From contig NZ_JAMKOJ010000002.1 in assembly GCF_023700755.1 (NCBI RefSeq), forward strand, positions 188,329-252,328: 64,000 bases of DNA, in the 5' to 3' direction. A program made the position numbers and the translations under genes. Origin of the DNA: Allorhizobium sonneratiae (GTDB taxonomy: Bacteria; Pseudomonadota; Alphaproteobacteria; Rhizobiales; Rhizobiaceae). Every line of letters starts with the position of its first letter. The first letter of the stretch is position 1. The notes beneath the pieces were generated by a model. That model had not been told where the DNA came from. It saw only the letters and a list, made by a program, of their open reading frames with translations, and ran no database searches. This document shows, piece by piece, positions 18,153 through 27,234 of the stretch.

Positions 18153-19946
18153 ATGCCCGTTTACAAGGCACCGGTTGCAGATACGCTGTTCGTGCTGAAC
18201 GATGTGCTCGCCATTGACCGTTATAACAATCTGCCCGGCTTTGAGGAAGCCACGCCCGACATGGTCGAGGCCATCGTCACCGAGGCGGCAAAGCTTGCGG
18301 AAGAAGAGCTTTTCCCGCTCAATCTGTCCGGCGACCAGGAAGGCTGCACCCGTCACGATGACGCAACTGTCACCGTTCCGAAAGGGTTCAAGCAAGCCTA
18401 TGACGCTTATTGTCAGGGTGGCTGGCTTGGGCTTTCCATTCCCGCCGAGTTTGGCGGTCAGGGCCTTCCTTATGTGCTGCATAGCGCTGTCGGTGAATAT
18501 ATGTCATCGGCCAATATGGCGCTGATGATGTATCCGGGGCTCACGCAAGGCGCCATTGCCGCCATTCTGGTGCATGGATCGGACGAACAGAAGCAGACCT
18601 ATCTGCCGAAAATGGTGGAAGGTGTGTGGACCGGCACGATGAACCTGACGGAACCGCATTGCGGCACCGATCTCGGCCTCTTGCGCACCAAGGCCGTGCC
18701 GAATGGCGATGGCACCTATAAAATCTCCGGTCAGAAGATCTTCATCTCCGCCGGTGAACACACCATGTCGGACAATATCATCCATCTGGTGCTCGCCCGC
18801 ATTGAAGGCGCGCCGGAAGGCACCAAGGGCATTTCTCTGTTCATCGTGCCGAAATTCCTCGTCAACGAGGACGGCTCCGTCGGTCAACGCAATGGCGTTT
18901 CCTGCGGCGCCATCGAGCACAAGATGGGCATTCACGGCAATGCCACCTGCGTGATGAATTACGACGAGGCCACCGGCTATCTGATCGGCGCGGAAAACAA
19001 GGGCCTGTCGGCCATGTTCGTCATGATGAATGAGGCCCGTCTCGGCGTTGGTCTTCAGGGCCTGTCGATTGCTGAAATCGCCTATCAGAACGCCGCCAAT
19101 TATGCCCGCGAACGCATTCAGGGCCGCTCGATCTCCGGGGTCAAGGCGCCAGAGAAGAAGGCCGACCCGATTATTGTGCACCCGGATATCCGTCGCAATC
19201 TGATGACCATCCGCGCCTTCAACGAGGCGGGCCGTGCCTTCACGCTGTGGACGGCGCTGAAATCCGATATCGCCCATCGTTCTGGCGACGCAGCCGAAAA
19301 ACAGGCAGCGGATGATCTTCTCGGCCTGATGACGCCGATCCTCAAGGGTGTGTTGACCGACAAGGGCTTCGATCATGCAGTGATGGCCCAGCAGGTCTAT
19401 GGCGGCCATGGCTATATCGAGGAATGGGGCATGAGCCAGTATGTGCGCGATGCCCGCATTGCCATGATCTATGAGGGTGCCAATGGTATTCAGGCGCTCG
19501 ACCTCGTCGGCCGCAAGCTCGGCATGAATGGCGGGCGTGCCGTGATGGCGCTGTTCAACGAGATCGGCACGTTCTGCGAAGAAAATCGCGGCGATGAAAA
19601 ACTCTCCTTCTTTACCAAGCATCTGAAGAAGGGCTTGAACGATCTTCAGGCCGCAACCATGTGGTTCATGCAGAACGCCATGGCCAAGCCTGACAATGCC
19701 GGTGCCGGTTCCACCGACTACATGCATCTCTTCGGCATCGTCGTTCTGGGTTACATGTGGGCGAAGATGGCCAAGGCAGCAGAAGCAGCGCTGGAGAGCG
19801 GCACAGGCGATACGGATTTCTACAAGAACAAGCTGATTACCGGCCGGTTCTACATGGAAAAGGTCATGCCGGAGACGGCACTGCGCAAGACCCGCATCGA
19901 GGCGGGTGCCGACAGCCTGATGGAGCTGGCGGCGGAGGCATTTTGA
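18153..19946 (+). CDS. Acyl-CoA dehydrogenase, long form with C-terminal domain
   Basis: A 597-residue FAD enzyme for the first step of beta-oxidation, of the long (about 600 residue) acyl-CoA dehydrogenase subfamily that also includes 3-methylmercaptopropionyl-CoA dehydrogenase. Visible are the flavin/substrate motif [17 protein letters not shown], the middle beta domain, the C-terminal helical bundle with [12 protein letters not shown], catalytic Glu441 in [13 protein letters not shown] and an extra C-terminal domain to the end. The ATG at 18153 has GGAGG about seven bases upstream. It is the first gene of an operon with a thiolase and a FadB-type protein, so long-chain or general fatty acid use is likely. 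Confidence 0.93.
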   Translation: MPVYKAPVADTLFVLNDVLAIDRYNNLPGFEEATPDMVEAIVTEAAKLAEEELFPLNLSGDQEGCTRHDDATVTVPKGFKQAYDAYCQGGWLGLSIPAEFGGQGLPYVLHSAVGEYMSSANMALMMYPGLTQGAIAAILVHGSDEQKQTYLPKMVEGVWTGTMNLTEPHCGTDLGLLRTKAVPNGDGTYKISGQKIFISAGEHTMSDNIIHLVLARIEGAPEGTKGISLFIVPKFLVNEDGSVGQRNGVSCGAIEHKMGIHGNATCVMNYDEATGYLIGAENKGLSAMFVMMNEARLGVGLQGLSIAEIAYQNAANYARERIQGRSISGVKAPEKKADPIIVHPDIRRNLMTIRAFNEAGRAFTLWTALKSDIAHRSGDAAEKQAADDLLGLMTPILKGVLTDKGFDHAVMAQQVYGGHGYIEEWGMSQYVRDARIAMIYEGANGIQALDLVGRKLGMNGGRAVMALFNEIGTFCEENRGDEKLSFFTKHLKKGLNDLQAATMWFMQNAMAKPDNAGAGSTDYMHLFGIVVLGYMWAKMAKAAEAALESGTGDTDFYKNKLITGRFYMEKVMPETALRKTRIEAGADSLMELAAEAF

Positions 19947-20124
19947 GGCCTTGTTTCGGTGGCAGCCCCGTTATCCGGCTGCCATCACCGTCTCCCTGAC
20001 CGGGAGAAGCGATATGCCGTAAGCTCTCGGAAACTCTGTTGGGTTGCGGAACTGGAATTATAGTTGGAGCGTGTCACCAGCGGCTTACCGTTCATAACCG
20101 CGAGGCTCGCCAAGGGAGAGAGAT

Positions 20125-21333
20125 ATGAGTGACGTCTATATTTACGATCACGTGCGCACGCCGCGCGGGCGTGGCAAGAAGGACGGTTCCCTGCATGAGG
20201 TGCCCTCCGTTCGCCTCGCCGCCAAGGCGCTGGAAGCGATCCGCGACCGCAACGGGCTGGACACGGCAACCGTCGATGACATCATCATGGGCTGCGTCGA
20301 TCCGGTGATGGATGCCGGTGCGGTGATTGCCAAGGGGGCCGCCTTCGAGGCCGGTTACTCCACCAAAGCGCCGGGCATGCAGATTTCACGCTTCTGCGCC
20401 TCCGGTCTCGATGCCGTCAATTTCGCGGCGGGCAAGATCGCCCAAGGCGCTGACGACATCGTCATTGCCGGTGGCGTGGAAAGCATGTCGCGCGTCGGGC
20501 TCGGCATGTCGGGTGGCGCGTGGTTCATGGACCCTTCCGTCAACTTCCCGGCCTATTTCATGCCGCAGGGCGTGTCTGCCGATCTCATCGCCACGAAATA
20601 CGGCTTCTCCCGTGACGACGTCGATGCCTATGCGGTGGAAAGCCAGAAGCGCGCGGCGCATGCCTGGCAGAACGGTTATTTCGACAAATCCGTCGTGCCG
20701 GTGAAGGACCAGAACGGGCTGACCATTCTCGACCGCGACGAGCATATGCGTCCCGGCACCGACATGCAGGCGCTGGCGCAGTTGCAGCCTTCCTTCCAGA
20801 TGCCGGGCGAAATGGGTGGCTTCGAAGCCGTCGGCATCCAGGCGCATCCGGAAATCGAAAAGATCAATTACGTCCATCATGCCGGCAATTCCTCCGGCAT
20901 CGTCGATGGTTCCGGCGTGGTTCTGCTCGGCTCCAAATCCGGTGGCGAGAGCATGGGGCTGAAACCCCGCGCCCGCATTCGCGCCTTTGCCAATATCGGT
21001 TCTGATCCGGCGCTCATGCTGACCGGCCCGGTTGATGTGACGGAAAAGCTTCTGAAAAAAACCGGTATGACGCTTGCCGACATCGACCTCTTTGAGCTGA
21101 ACGAGGCCTTTGCCGCCGTGGTGCTGCGATTCATGCAGCATTTTGAGGTGTCCCACGATGTGATGAATGTCAATGGCGGCGCGATTGCCATGGGCCATCC
21201 GCTGGGTGCGACCGGGGCGATGATCCTCGGCACGGTGCTCGACGAGCTGGAGCGGCGTGACCTGAACACCGCGCTCGTCACGCTCTGCATCGGGGCTGGC
21301 ATGGGCACGGCAACCGTGATTGAACGCGTCTGA
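20125..21333 (+). CDS. fadA: Acetyl-CoA acyltransferase (thiolase)
   Basis: A 402-residue thiolase that cleaves 3-ketoacyl-CoA in the last step of beta-oxidation. Catalytic residues are all present: nucleophile Cys91 in SRFCASGLDAVN, His358 in MGHPLGATGA and Cys388 in LCIGAGMG. The start at 20125 has GAGAGAG upstream. It lies 178 bases after the dehydrogenase gene and 16 bases before the FadB-type gene. The intergenic segment before it shows no gene. Confidence 0.94.
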   Translation: MSDVYIYDHVRTPRGRGKKDGSLHEVPSVRLAAKALEAIRDRNGLDTATVDDIIMGCVDPVMDAGAVIAKGAAFEAGYSTKAPGMQISRFCASGLDAVNFAAGKIAQGADDIVIAGGVESMSRVGLGMSGGAWFMDPSVNFPAYFMPQGVSADLIATKYGFSRDDVDAYAVESQKRAAHAWQNGYFDKSVVPVKDQNGLTILDRDEHMRPGTDMQALAQLQPSFQMPGEMGGFEAVGIQAHPEIEKINYVHHAGNSSGIVDGSGVVLLGSKSGGESMGLKPRARIRAFANIGSDPALMLTGPVDVTEKLLKKTGMTLADIDLFELNEAFAAVVLRFMQHFEVSHDVMNVNGGAIAMGHPLGATGAMILGTVLDELERRDLNTALVTLCIGAGMGTATVIERV

Positions 21334-21349
21334 TCGGGGAGGAAAACCA

Positions 21350-23563
21350 ATGACCTACAAGAATTTCACCGTCGAGACCGACGCAGACGGCATTGCGCTC
21401 GTCACCTGGAACATGCCGGACAAAAGCATGAATGTCTTCACCGTCGAGGTGATGGACGAGATTGAAAAGATCGTCGATGCCGTCGTGGCGGATGCTGCCG
21501 TCAAGGGCGTCGTTTTCACCTCGGGCAAATCCTCCTTCTCCGGCGGCGCGGACCTGACCATGATCCGCGGCATGTTTTCGCTGGTCGAGGACGAGCGGGT
21601 GAAAGACCCGGCCAATGCCGTGAAGAAACTCTTCGATGCCGCCGGCCGCATGAGCTGGCTGTGGCGCAAGATCGAAACCTGCGGCAAGCCCTGGGTTTCT
21701 GCCATCAACGGCACCTGCATGGGCGGCGCATTCGAGCTGTCGCTTGCCTGCCATGGCCGTGTGGCCTCCAATGCGAAATCGGTGAAGCTGGCGCTGCCGG
21801 AAGTCAAGGTCGGGATTTTTCCGGGCGCTGGCGGCACCCAGCGCGTGCCGCGTCTTGCCAATGCGCAGGACGCGCTGCAGATGATGACCACCGGCCAGAC
21901 GCTGACCCCGCAACGCGCCAAGGCGATGAACCTCGTGCATCAGGTGGTTGAGCCGGATCAGCTGATCCCCGCCGCAAAACAGATGATCAAGGACGGGTTG
22001 AAGCCGGTTGCTCCCTGGGACGAAAAGGGCTTCAAAGCCCCCGGCGGCGGCATCTGGACGCCTGCGTCCGCCCAGCTCTGGCCGGCTGCATCGGCAATCC
22101 TGCGCCGCGAAACGGCTGGAAACTATCCGGGTGCGCTTGCCATTTTGAAATGCGTCTATGAAGGGCTGCAAGTGCCCTTCGACACGGCGCTGCGCATCGA
22201 GCAGCGCTATTTCACCGAGATCGTCCAGACGCGCGAAGCCTTCTCGATGATCCGCTCGCTGTTCATTTCCATGCAGGAACTGGGCAAGGGCGCACGTCGC
22301 CCGGCAGGCCAGCCGAAAAGCCAGATCAAAAAGGTCGGCGTCGTCGGCGCAGGCTTCATGGGTGCCTCCATTGCCTATGTCACCGCAGCCGCTGGCATTC
22401 CGGTGGTGCTGATCGACCGCGATCAGGAAGCCGCCGAGAAGGGACTTGGCGTCTCGCAGAAGCTGATCGCGGATGCGGTCGGTAAGGGCAGGATGACCAA
22501 GGAAGAGGGCGAAAAGCTGGTAAGCCTGATCACGCCGACGCCGGATTATGCCGCCCTTGCCGATGCCGATCTGGTCATCGAAGCCGTGTTCGAAGACCGC
22601 GACGTGAAGAAGGCCGTGATTGAAAAGGTCGAGGCCGTGCTGCCGGAAGGGGCGATTTTCGCCTCCAACACTTCGACGCTGCCGATCACAGGTCTTGCCA
22701 AGACGTCGAAACGCCCTGCTGATTTCATCGGCATCCACTTCTTCTCGCCGGTCGAAAAGATGATGCTGACGGAAGTGATCCTCGGCAAGGAGACCGGCGA
22801 CAAGGCGCTGGCCGTGGCGCTGGATTATGTCGCTGCGATCAAGAAGACGCCGATCGTCGTCAACGACACCCGCGGCTTCTTCGTCAATCGCTGTGTGCTG
22901 CGCTATATGGCCGAAAGCTACGATATGCTGATTGAAGGCGTGCCGCCGGTGATGATCGAAAATGCGGCGAAATTTGCCGGCATGCCGGTCGGCCCGCTGT
23001 CGCTCAACGATGAAGTGGCGATTGATCTCTCCTACAAAATTCTCAAAGCCGCGATCGCCGATCTCGGCGAAAAGGCGGTCGATCCGCGCCATATGGAGCT
23101 GGTCGCCCGCATGGTCGAGACGGAAGAGCGCTTTGGCCGCAAGAACGGCAAGGGCTTCTACGATTATCCGGCCAAGCCCGCCAAGAAGTCGCTCTGGCCG
23201 GGTCTGAAGGATTTCTATCCGCAGAAGAAGGCGGAAGAGGTCGATGTGACGGTGTTGCAGCAACGCTTCCTGGCCACCATCGCACTGGAAGCGGCCCGCA
23301 CCGTGGAAGAAGGCATCGTCACCGATCCGCGGGAAGCCGATGTCGGCTCCATCCTCGGCTTCGGCTTTGCGCCTTATACCGGCGGGGCTCTCTCCTATAT
23401 CGACGGCATGGGCGTGAAGACCTTTGTGGAACTGTGCGAAAAGCTGGCCAAGGATTACGGCCCGCATTTTGCCCCCACATCCTTGCTCAAGGAGATGGCG
23501 GAAAAGGGTGAAACCTTCTATGGCCGGTTCGATCCGTATGGGGCAGCCCAGAAGGCGGCGTAA
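21350..23563 (+). CDS. FadB/FadJ-type enoyl-CoA hydratase / 3-hydroxyacyl-CoA dehydrogenase
   Basis: A 737-residue bifunctional beta-oxidation protein. Residues about 1-200 form the enoyl-CoA hydratase (SSFSGGADLTMIRG, the oxyanion region NGTCMGGAFELSLACHGR). From about 325 comes the NAD-binding domain of 3-hydroxyacyl-CoA dehydrogenase (VGVVGAGFMGASIAYV, then NTSTLPITGLA and GIHFFSPVEKMMLTEVI), followed by the C-terminal dehydrogenase domains (NDTRGFFVNR). It would convert enoyl-CoA through hydroxyacyl-CoA to ketoacyl-CoA for the thiolase encoded just upstream. The ATG at 21350 has GGGGAGG upstream. Confidence 0.93.
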   Translation: MTYKNFTVETDADGIALVTWNMPDKSMNVFTVEVMDEIEKIVDAVVADAAVKGVVFTSGKSSFSGGADLTMIRGMFSLVEDERVKDPANAVKKLFDAAGRMSWLWRKIETCGKPWVSAINGTCMGGAFELSLACHGRVASNAKSVKLALPEVKVGIFPGAGGTQRVPRLANAQDALQMMTTGQTLTPQRAKAMNLVHQVVEPDQLIPAAKQMIKDGLKPVAPWDEKGFKAPGGGIWTPASAQLWPAASAILRRETAGNYPGALAILKCVYEGLQVPFDTALRIEQRYFTEIVQTREAFSMIRSLFISMQELGKGARRPAGQPKSQIKKVGVVGAGFMGASIAYVTAAAGIPVVLIDRDQEAAEKGLGVSQKLIADAVGKGRMTKEEGEKLVSLITPTPDYAALADADLVIEAVFEDRDVKKAVIEKVEAVLPEGAIFASNTSTLPITGLAKTSKRPADFIGIHFFSPVEKMMLTEVILGKETGDKALAVALDYVAAIKKTPIVVNDTRGFFVNRCVLRYMAESYDMLIEGVPPVMIENAAKFAGMPVGPLSLNDEVAIDLSYKILKAAIADLGEKAVDPRHMELVARMVETEERFGRKNGKGFYDYPAKPAKKSLWPGLKDFYPQKKAEEVDVTVLQQRFLATIALEAARTVEEGIVTDPREADVGSILGFGFAPYTGGALSYIDGMGVKTFVELCEKLAKDYGPHFAPTSLLKEMAEKGETFYGRFDPYGAAQKAA

Positions 23564-23589
23564 GGGGAAACAACCGCTTGCCCCAAAAA

Positions 23590-23815
23590 CGCACGTCATC
23601 CTCGGGCTCGACCCGAGGATCTGCCTTGGGTGGAGAGCCTGTCATGGCTTTGAGGGAATGATGAGCCGCATGATGTCGTGAACTGATCTGGCTCTTTGTT
23701 CTGACGCATTTCCGGACGAAAGACCGCTAAGCACTTTTCGCGGGACAATGCTCTATAAAACACATGCTGCCGAAAGCCTTGGCGGCTCCTCGGGTCAAGC
23801 CCGAGGATGACGGGC
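23590..23815. repeat. Composite repeat bounded by inverted CCTCGGG hairpins
   Basis: ATCCTCGGG/CCCGAGGAT (23598-23620) at the left and CCTCGGG/CCCGAGG (23788-23806) at the right are copies of one palindrome in opposite orientation. Between them lies a RIME-like unit at about 23692-23757, ending AATGCTCTA. No transposase is present. The left hairpin, 35 bases after the FadB-type stop, could terminate the operon. Confidence 0.8.
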
Positions 23816-23904
23816 GGGTGAGGAAACGTAATGGCCACCATCCGGGCCATCTTGTAGGGCCTGATCCGCTTGAGCACACAAGAGACTGGCGCAACAGAAC
23901 AATC

Positions 23905-26421
23905 ATGCCTATCTCTTGCAGCGTGTCTAAAGAAAACGCCGCCCTGTCGCTATTGCCGCCTGTCTTTCTCCGCTGGTTTGCCGAGAAAGGCTGGACACCG
24001 CGTGCCCATCAGATCGAGCTGCTCGAGCGTGCCATCCGTGGTGACAGCACGCTGCTGATCGCACCGACCGGGGCAGGCAAGACGCTGGCCGGATTTCTGC
24101 CGGCTCTGGTCGATCTTGTCCTGCGCAAAGAGGGAGCCGGGAGAAGCGGTCCCCACACGCTTTACATCTCGCCGCTCAAGGCGCTGGCGGTCGATATCGA
24201 GCGTAATCTGATGGCGCCGGTTGTGGAGATGGGGCTTTCGGTGACGGTCGAGACCCGCACCGGCGATACGCCGCAGGCCAAGCGCCAGCGGCAAAAGCGT
24301 AATCCGCCCGATATTCTTCTGACCACGCCGGAACAGCTGGCGCTTTTGATCGCCAGTCCCGATGCCGGGGTGTTTTTCAAGGGCTTGCGCTTTGTCGTCT
24401 TTGATGAGCTGCATTCGCTGGTCACCTCGAAGCGCGGTCATCTTCTGTCGCTGGGGCTTGCGCGGCTTCGCCGCCTGGCACCCGCCCTGCAAACCATCGG
24501 CCTCTCGGCCACCGTGGCCGATCCACCGCAATTGCAGCGCTGGCTGGTGGCGCAGACACCGCAAGAGGAGCGTCTGGCCGGTCTCGTCACCGTGTCAGGT
24601 GGTGCGCGGCCCGACATCACCATTTTGAAAACCCAGGAGCGCATTCCCTGGTCCGGCCATTCCGCCCGCTATGCCATGCCCGAGCTTTACGACACGCTGA
24701 AGCGGTTTCGCATGACGATCATTTTCGTCAACACCCGTTCGCAGGCGGAAATGCTGTTTCAGGAATTGTGGACGATCAATGACGACAATCTGCCGATTGC
24801 GCTGCATCACGGCTCGCTCGATGTCGCCCAGCGCCGCAAGGTCGAACAGGCCATGGCGGAAAGCCGCTTGCGTGCCGTGGTTGCCACCTCGACACTCGAT
24901 CTCGGCATCGACTGGGGCGAGGTCGATCTCGTCGTTCATGTCGGCGCGCCAAAAGGGGCAAGCCGTCTGGCCCAGCGCATTGGCCGCGCCAATCACCGCA
25001 TGGATGAGCCAAGCCGCGCCATTCTCATCCCCGCCAACCGGTTTGAGGTGATGGAATGTCAGGCAGCGCTCGACGCCAATTATCTCGGCGCACAGGACAC
25101 AAGCCCGGTGGGCGAAGGGCCGATCGATGTGCTGGCCCAGCATATTCTCGGCATGGCCTGTGCCGGGGCCTTTGACGAGAACGACCTTTATGACGAAGTC
25201 ACGTCGGTCACGGCTTACCAAAGCCTCAGTCGGGACGATTTTTCCCGCGTCATCGATTTCGTTGCCACCGGCGGCTATGCACTGAAAAGCTATGAGCGCT
25301 ATGCCCGGATCAGGCAGCGAAAAGACGGTCTGTGGCGGGTCTCCAATCCGCAGGTGGCGCAGCAATACCGGCTCAATCTCGGCACGATCATCGAAGAGCC
25401 GATGCTGACGGTGCGGCTTGCCAAACGCAATCATTTGGGCTCTCTCGGGCGCGGCGGCATGGCGCTCGGTCAGGTGGAGGAGTATTTCGTCGAACAGCTC
25501 TCCCCGGGCGACACCTTTCTGTTTTCCGGCAAGGTGCTGCGCTTCGAGGGCCTGCGCGAAAGCGAATGCCTCACCTCCAATGCCTTTTCCCAGGACCCGA
25601 AAATTCCGGCCTATGCTGGCGGCAAGTTTCCGCTCTCCACCTTTCTTGCCGATCAGGTGCGCGCCATGCTGGACGATCCCGCCCGCCGGCAGGCGCTGCC
25701 GGAACAGGTGCGCGACTGGCTGGACATCCAGCAGCAGAAATCCGTGCTGCCCAGACGGGGCGAATTGCTGGTCGAATGCTTTCCCCGGGGCAAACGTTTT
25801 TACCTGATCGCCTATCCCTTTGAGGGGCGGCTGGCGCATCAGACGCTCGGCATGTTGCTGACGCGGCGGCTGGAGCGGCTGAAAGCCAGGCCCCTCGGCT
25901 TCGTCGCCACCGATTATGCGTTGGCCATCTGGGGGCTGGAGGATATGGGCGCGATGATTGCAGATGGGCGGTTGTCGCTTGCCTCTCTGTTCGAGGAGGA
26001 CATGCTGGGCGACGATCTCGAAGCCTGGCTTGACGAGTCCTTCATGCTGAAACGCACCTTCCGCGCCGTGGCGATCATTGCAGGCCTGATCGAAAAGCGC
26101 CATCCGGGCAAAGAAAAAACCGGGCGGCAAGTGACTGTCTCCACCGACCTGATCTATGACGTGTTGCGAAGCCATGAGCCCGATCACATCCTGCTTCAGG
26201 CCACCCGCGCCGATGCGGCAAACGGCCTTTTGGACATTGCCCGGCTTGGCGCTATGCTGAGACGTATCAACGGTCATATCCGCTTTCAGCGCCTTGACCA
26301 GGTTTCGCCGCTGGCTGTTCCGGTCATGCTGGAAATCGGTCGTGAGCCGGTTTATGGCGAAGCCGAGGACACGGTTCTGGCCGAGGCGGCAGATGCTCTG
26401 CTGGCGGAGGCTTTGGTTTGA
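23905..26421 (+). CDS. Ligase-associated DNA damage response DEXH-box helicase (Lhr-like)
   Basis: An 838-residue superfamily 2 helicase of the Lhr-related class linked in many bacteria to an ATP-dependent DNA ligase and an exonuclease. Motifs: Walker A APTGAGKT at 53-60, Walker B box DELH at 167-170, GLSATVADP, a RecA-like second half with VNTRSQAE and STLDLGIDWGEVDLVVHVG, and the arginine-finger region QRIGRANHR. A long C-terminal Lhr-type region follows. ATG 23905 is the first Met after the upstream repeat; the frame continues further upstream through the repeat, which I judge non-coding. No clear Shine-Dalgarno is seen. The PdeM nuclease follows 23 bases later; the ligase is not in the window. 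Confidence 0.92.
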   Translation: MPISCSVSKENAALSLLPPVFLRWFAEKGWTPRAHQIELLERAIRGDSTLLIAPTGAGKTLAGFLPALVDLVLRKEGAGRSGPHTLYISPLKALAVDIERNLMAPVVEMGLSVTVETRTGDTPQAKRQRQKRNPPDILLTTPEQLALLIASPDAGVFFKGLRFVVFDELHSLVTSKRGHLLSLGLARLRRLAPALQTIGLSATVADPPQLQRWLVAQTPQEERLAGLVTVSGGARPDITILKTQERIPWSGHSARYAMPELYDTLKRFRMTIIFVNTRSQAEMLFQELWTINDDNLPIALHHGSLDVAQRRKVEQAMAESRLRAVVATSTLDLGIDWGEVDLVVHVGAPKGASRLAQRIGRANHRMDEPSRAILIPANRFEVMECQAALDANYLGAQDTSPVGEGPIDVLAQHILGMACAGAFDENDLYDEVTSVTAYQSLSRDDFSRVIDFVATGGYALKSYERYARIRQRKDGLWRVSNPQVAQQYRLNLGTIIEEPMLTVRLAKRNHLGSLGRGGMALGQVEEYFVEQLSPGDTFLFSGKVLRFEGLRESECLTSNAFSQDPKIPAYAGGKFPLSTFLADQVRAMLDDPARRQALPEQVRDWLDIQQQKSVLPRRGELLVECFPRGKRFYLIAYPFEGRLAHQTLGMLLTRRLERLKARPLGFVATDYALAIWGLEDMGAMIADGRLSLASLFEEDMLGDDLEAWLDESFMLKRTFRAVAIIAGLIEKRHPGKEKTGRQVTVSTDLIYDVLRSHEPDHILLQATRADAANGLLDIARLGAMLRRINGHIRFQRLDQVSPLAVPVMLEIGREPVYGEAEDTVLAEAADALLAEALV

Positions 26422-26444
26422 ATGAAGAATGAACGGATGGCTTC

Positions 26445-27167
26445 ATGTCTTTGCGGTTGAACCGTGACGAATGGAAGACGGTTTTGGACAGCCAATGCGA
26501 AACTGTGTTTTGTGGCCATGTCGCGATCTTCGATCTGAGCGGCGTACTTTATCTGCCCGATCTGGACGTGATGGCGGTTTCCGACATGCATCTGGAAAAA
26601 GGGGCTGCCTTTGCCCGGCGCGGCATGATGCTGCCACCTTACGATACGCTATCGACGCTCGACAAACTGGAGGGAGCGCTCCAGCACTATGATCCAAAGA
26701 TTGTCGTCAGCCTTGGCGACAATTTTCATGACCGGATCGGCTCCGATCATCTGCCGGAGGTATTTCGCAGCCGTCTTGTGCAGATGATGCGGGGCCGCGA
26801 GGTGATCTGGGTCAATGGCAATCACGATCCCGATGGGGTGGTGGGCCTGCCGGGAATGAGCGCCGATGCTGTGTGCTTTGCCGGGCTGACCTTTCGCCAT
26901 GAGCCTGAACAGGGCGCGGGCGAAGGTGAGATTGCCGGCCATCTCCATCCGGCTGCAACCGTGCGAAGACGTGACAAGGCGGTGCGTCGCCCCTGTTTTG
27001 CCTGTGATGGGACAAGGCTGATCATGCCCGCTTTCGGCGCTCTGACCGGCGGGCTCGATCTTGCGCATCGCGCCTTTTCCGGCCTGTTTCAGCGAAAGAG
27101 CCTGACGGCGCATCTTCTGGGAAAAGACCGGCTCTACAGCATTGCCTATGATCGCTTGAAGGCTTGA
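26445..27167 (+). CDS. pdeM: Ligase-associated DNA damage response endonuclease PdeM
   Basis: A 240-residue metallophosphoesterase acting with the helicase encoded just upstream, presumably on damaged DNA. The calcineurin-type metal ligands are all visible: SDMHLEKG, SLGDNFHD, WVNGNHDP and AGHLHP, in the right order and spacing. The Shine-Dalgarno is weak, so translation may depend on the preceding gene. Confidence 0.9.
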   Translation: MSLRLNRDEWKTVLDSQCETVFCGHVAIFDLSGVLYLPDLDVMAVSDMHLEKGAAFARRGMMLPPYDTLSTLDKLEGALQHYDPKIVVSLGDNFHDRIGSDHLPEVFRSRLVQMMRGREVIWVNGNHDPDGVVGLPGMSADAVCFAGLTFRHEPEQGAGEGEIAGHLHPAATVRRRDKAVRRPCFACDGTRLIMPAFGALTGGLDLAHRAFSGLFQRKSLTAHLLGKDRLYSIAYDRLKA

Positions 27168-27234
27168 TCCAGGTCATCGGCAACCGCGCCGGATAGCTGC
27201 TAAATGGCCTCATGAGACAGTTCTGGAGGCCGAG

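Noticed and set aside
23590..23815. Insertion sequence
   Set aside because: Inverted ends exist, but there is no transposase and the length is too short; kept as a repeat.
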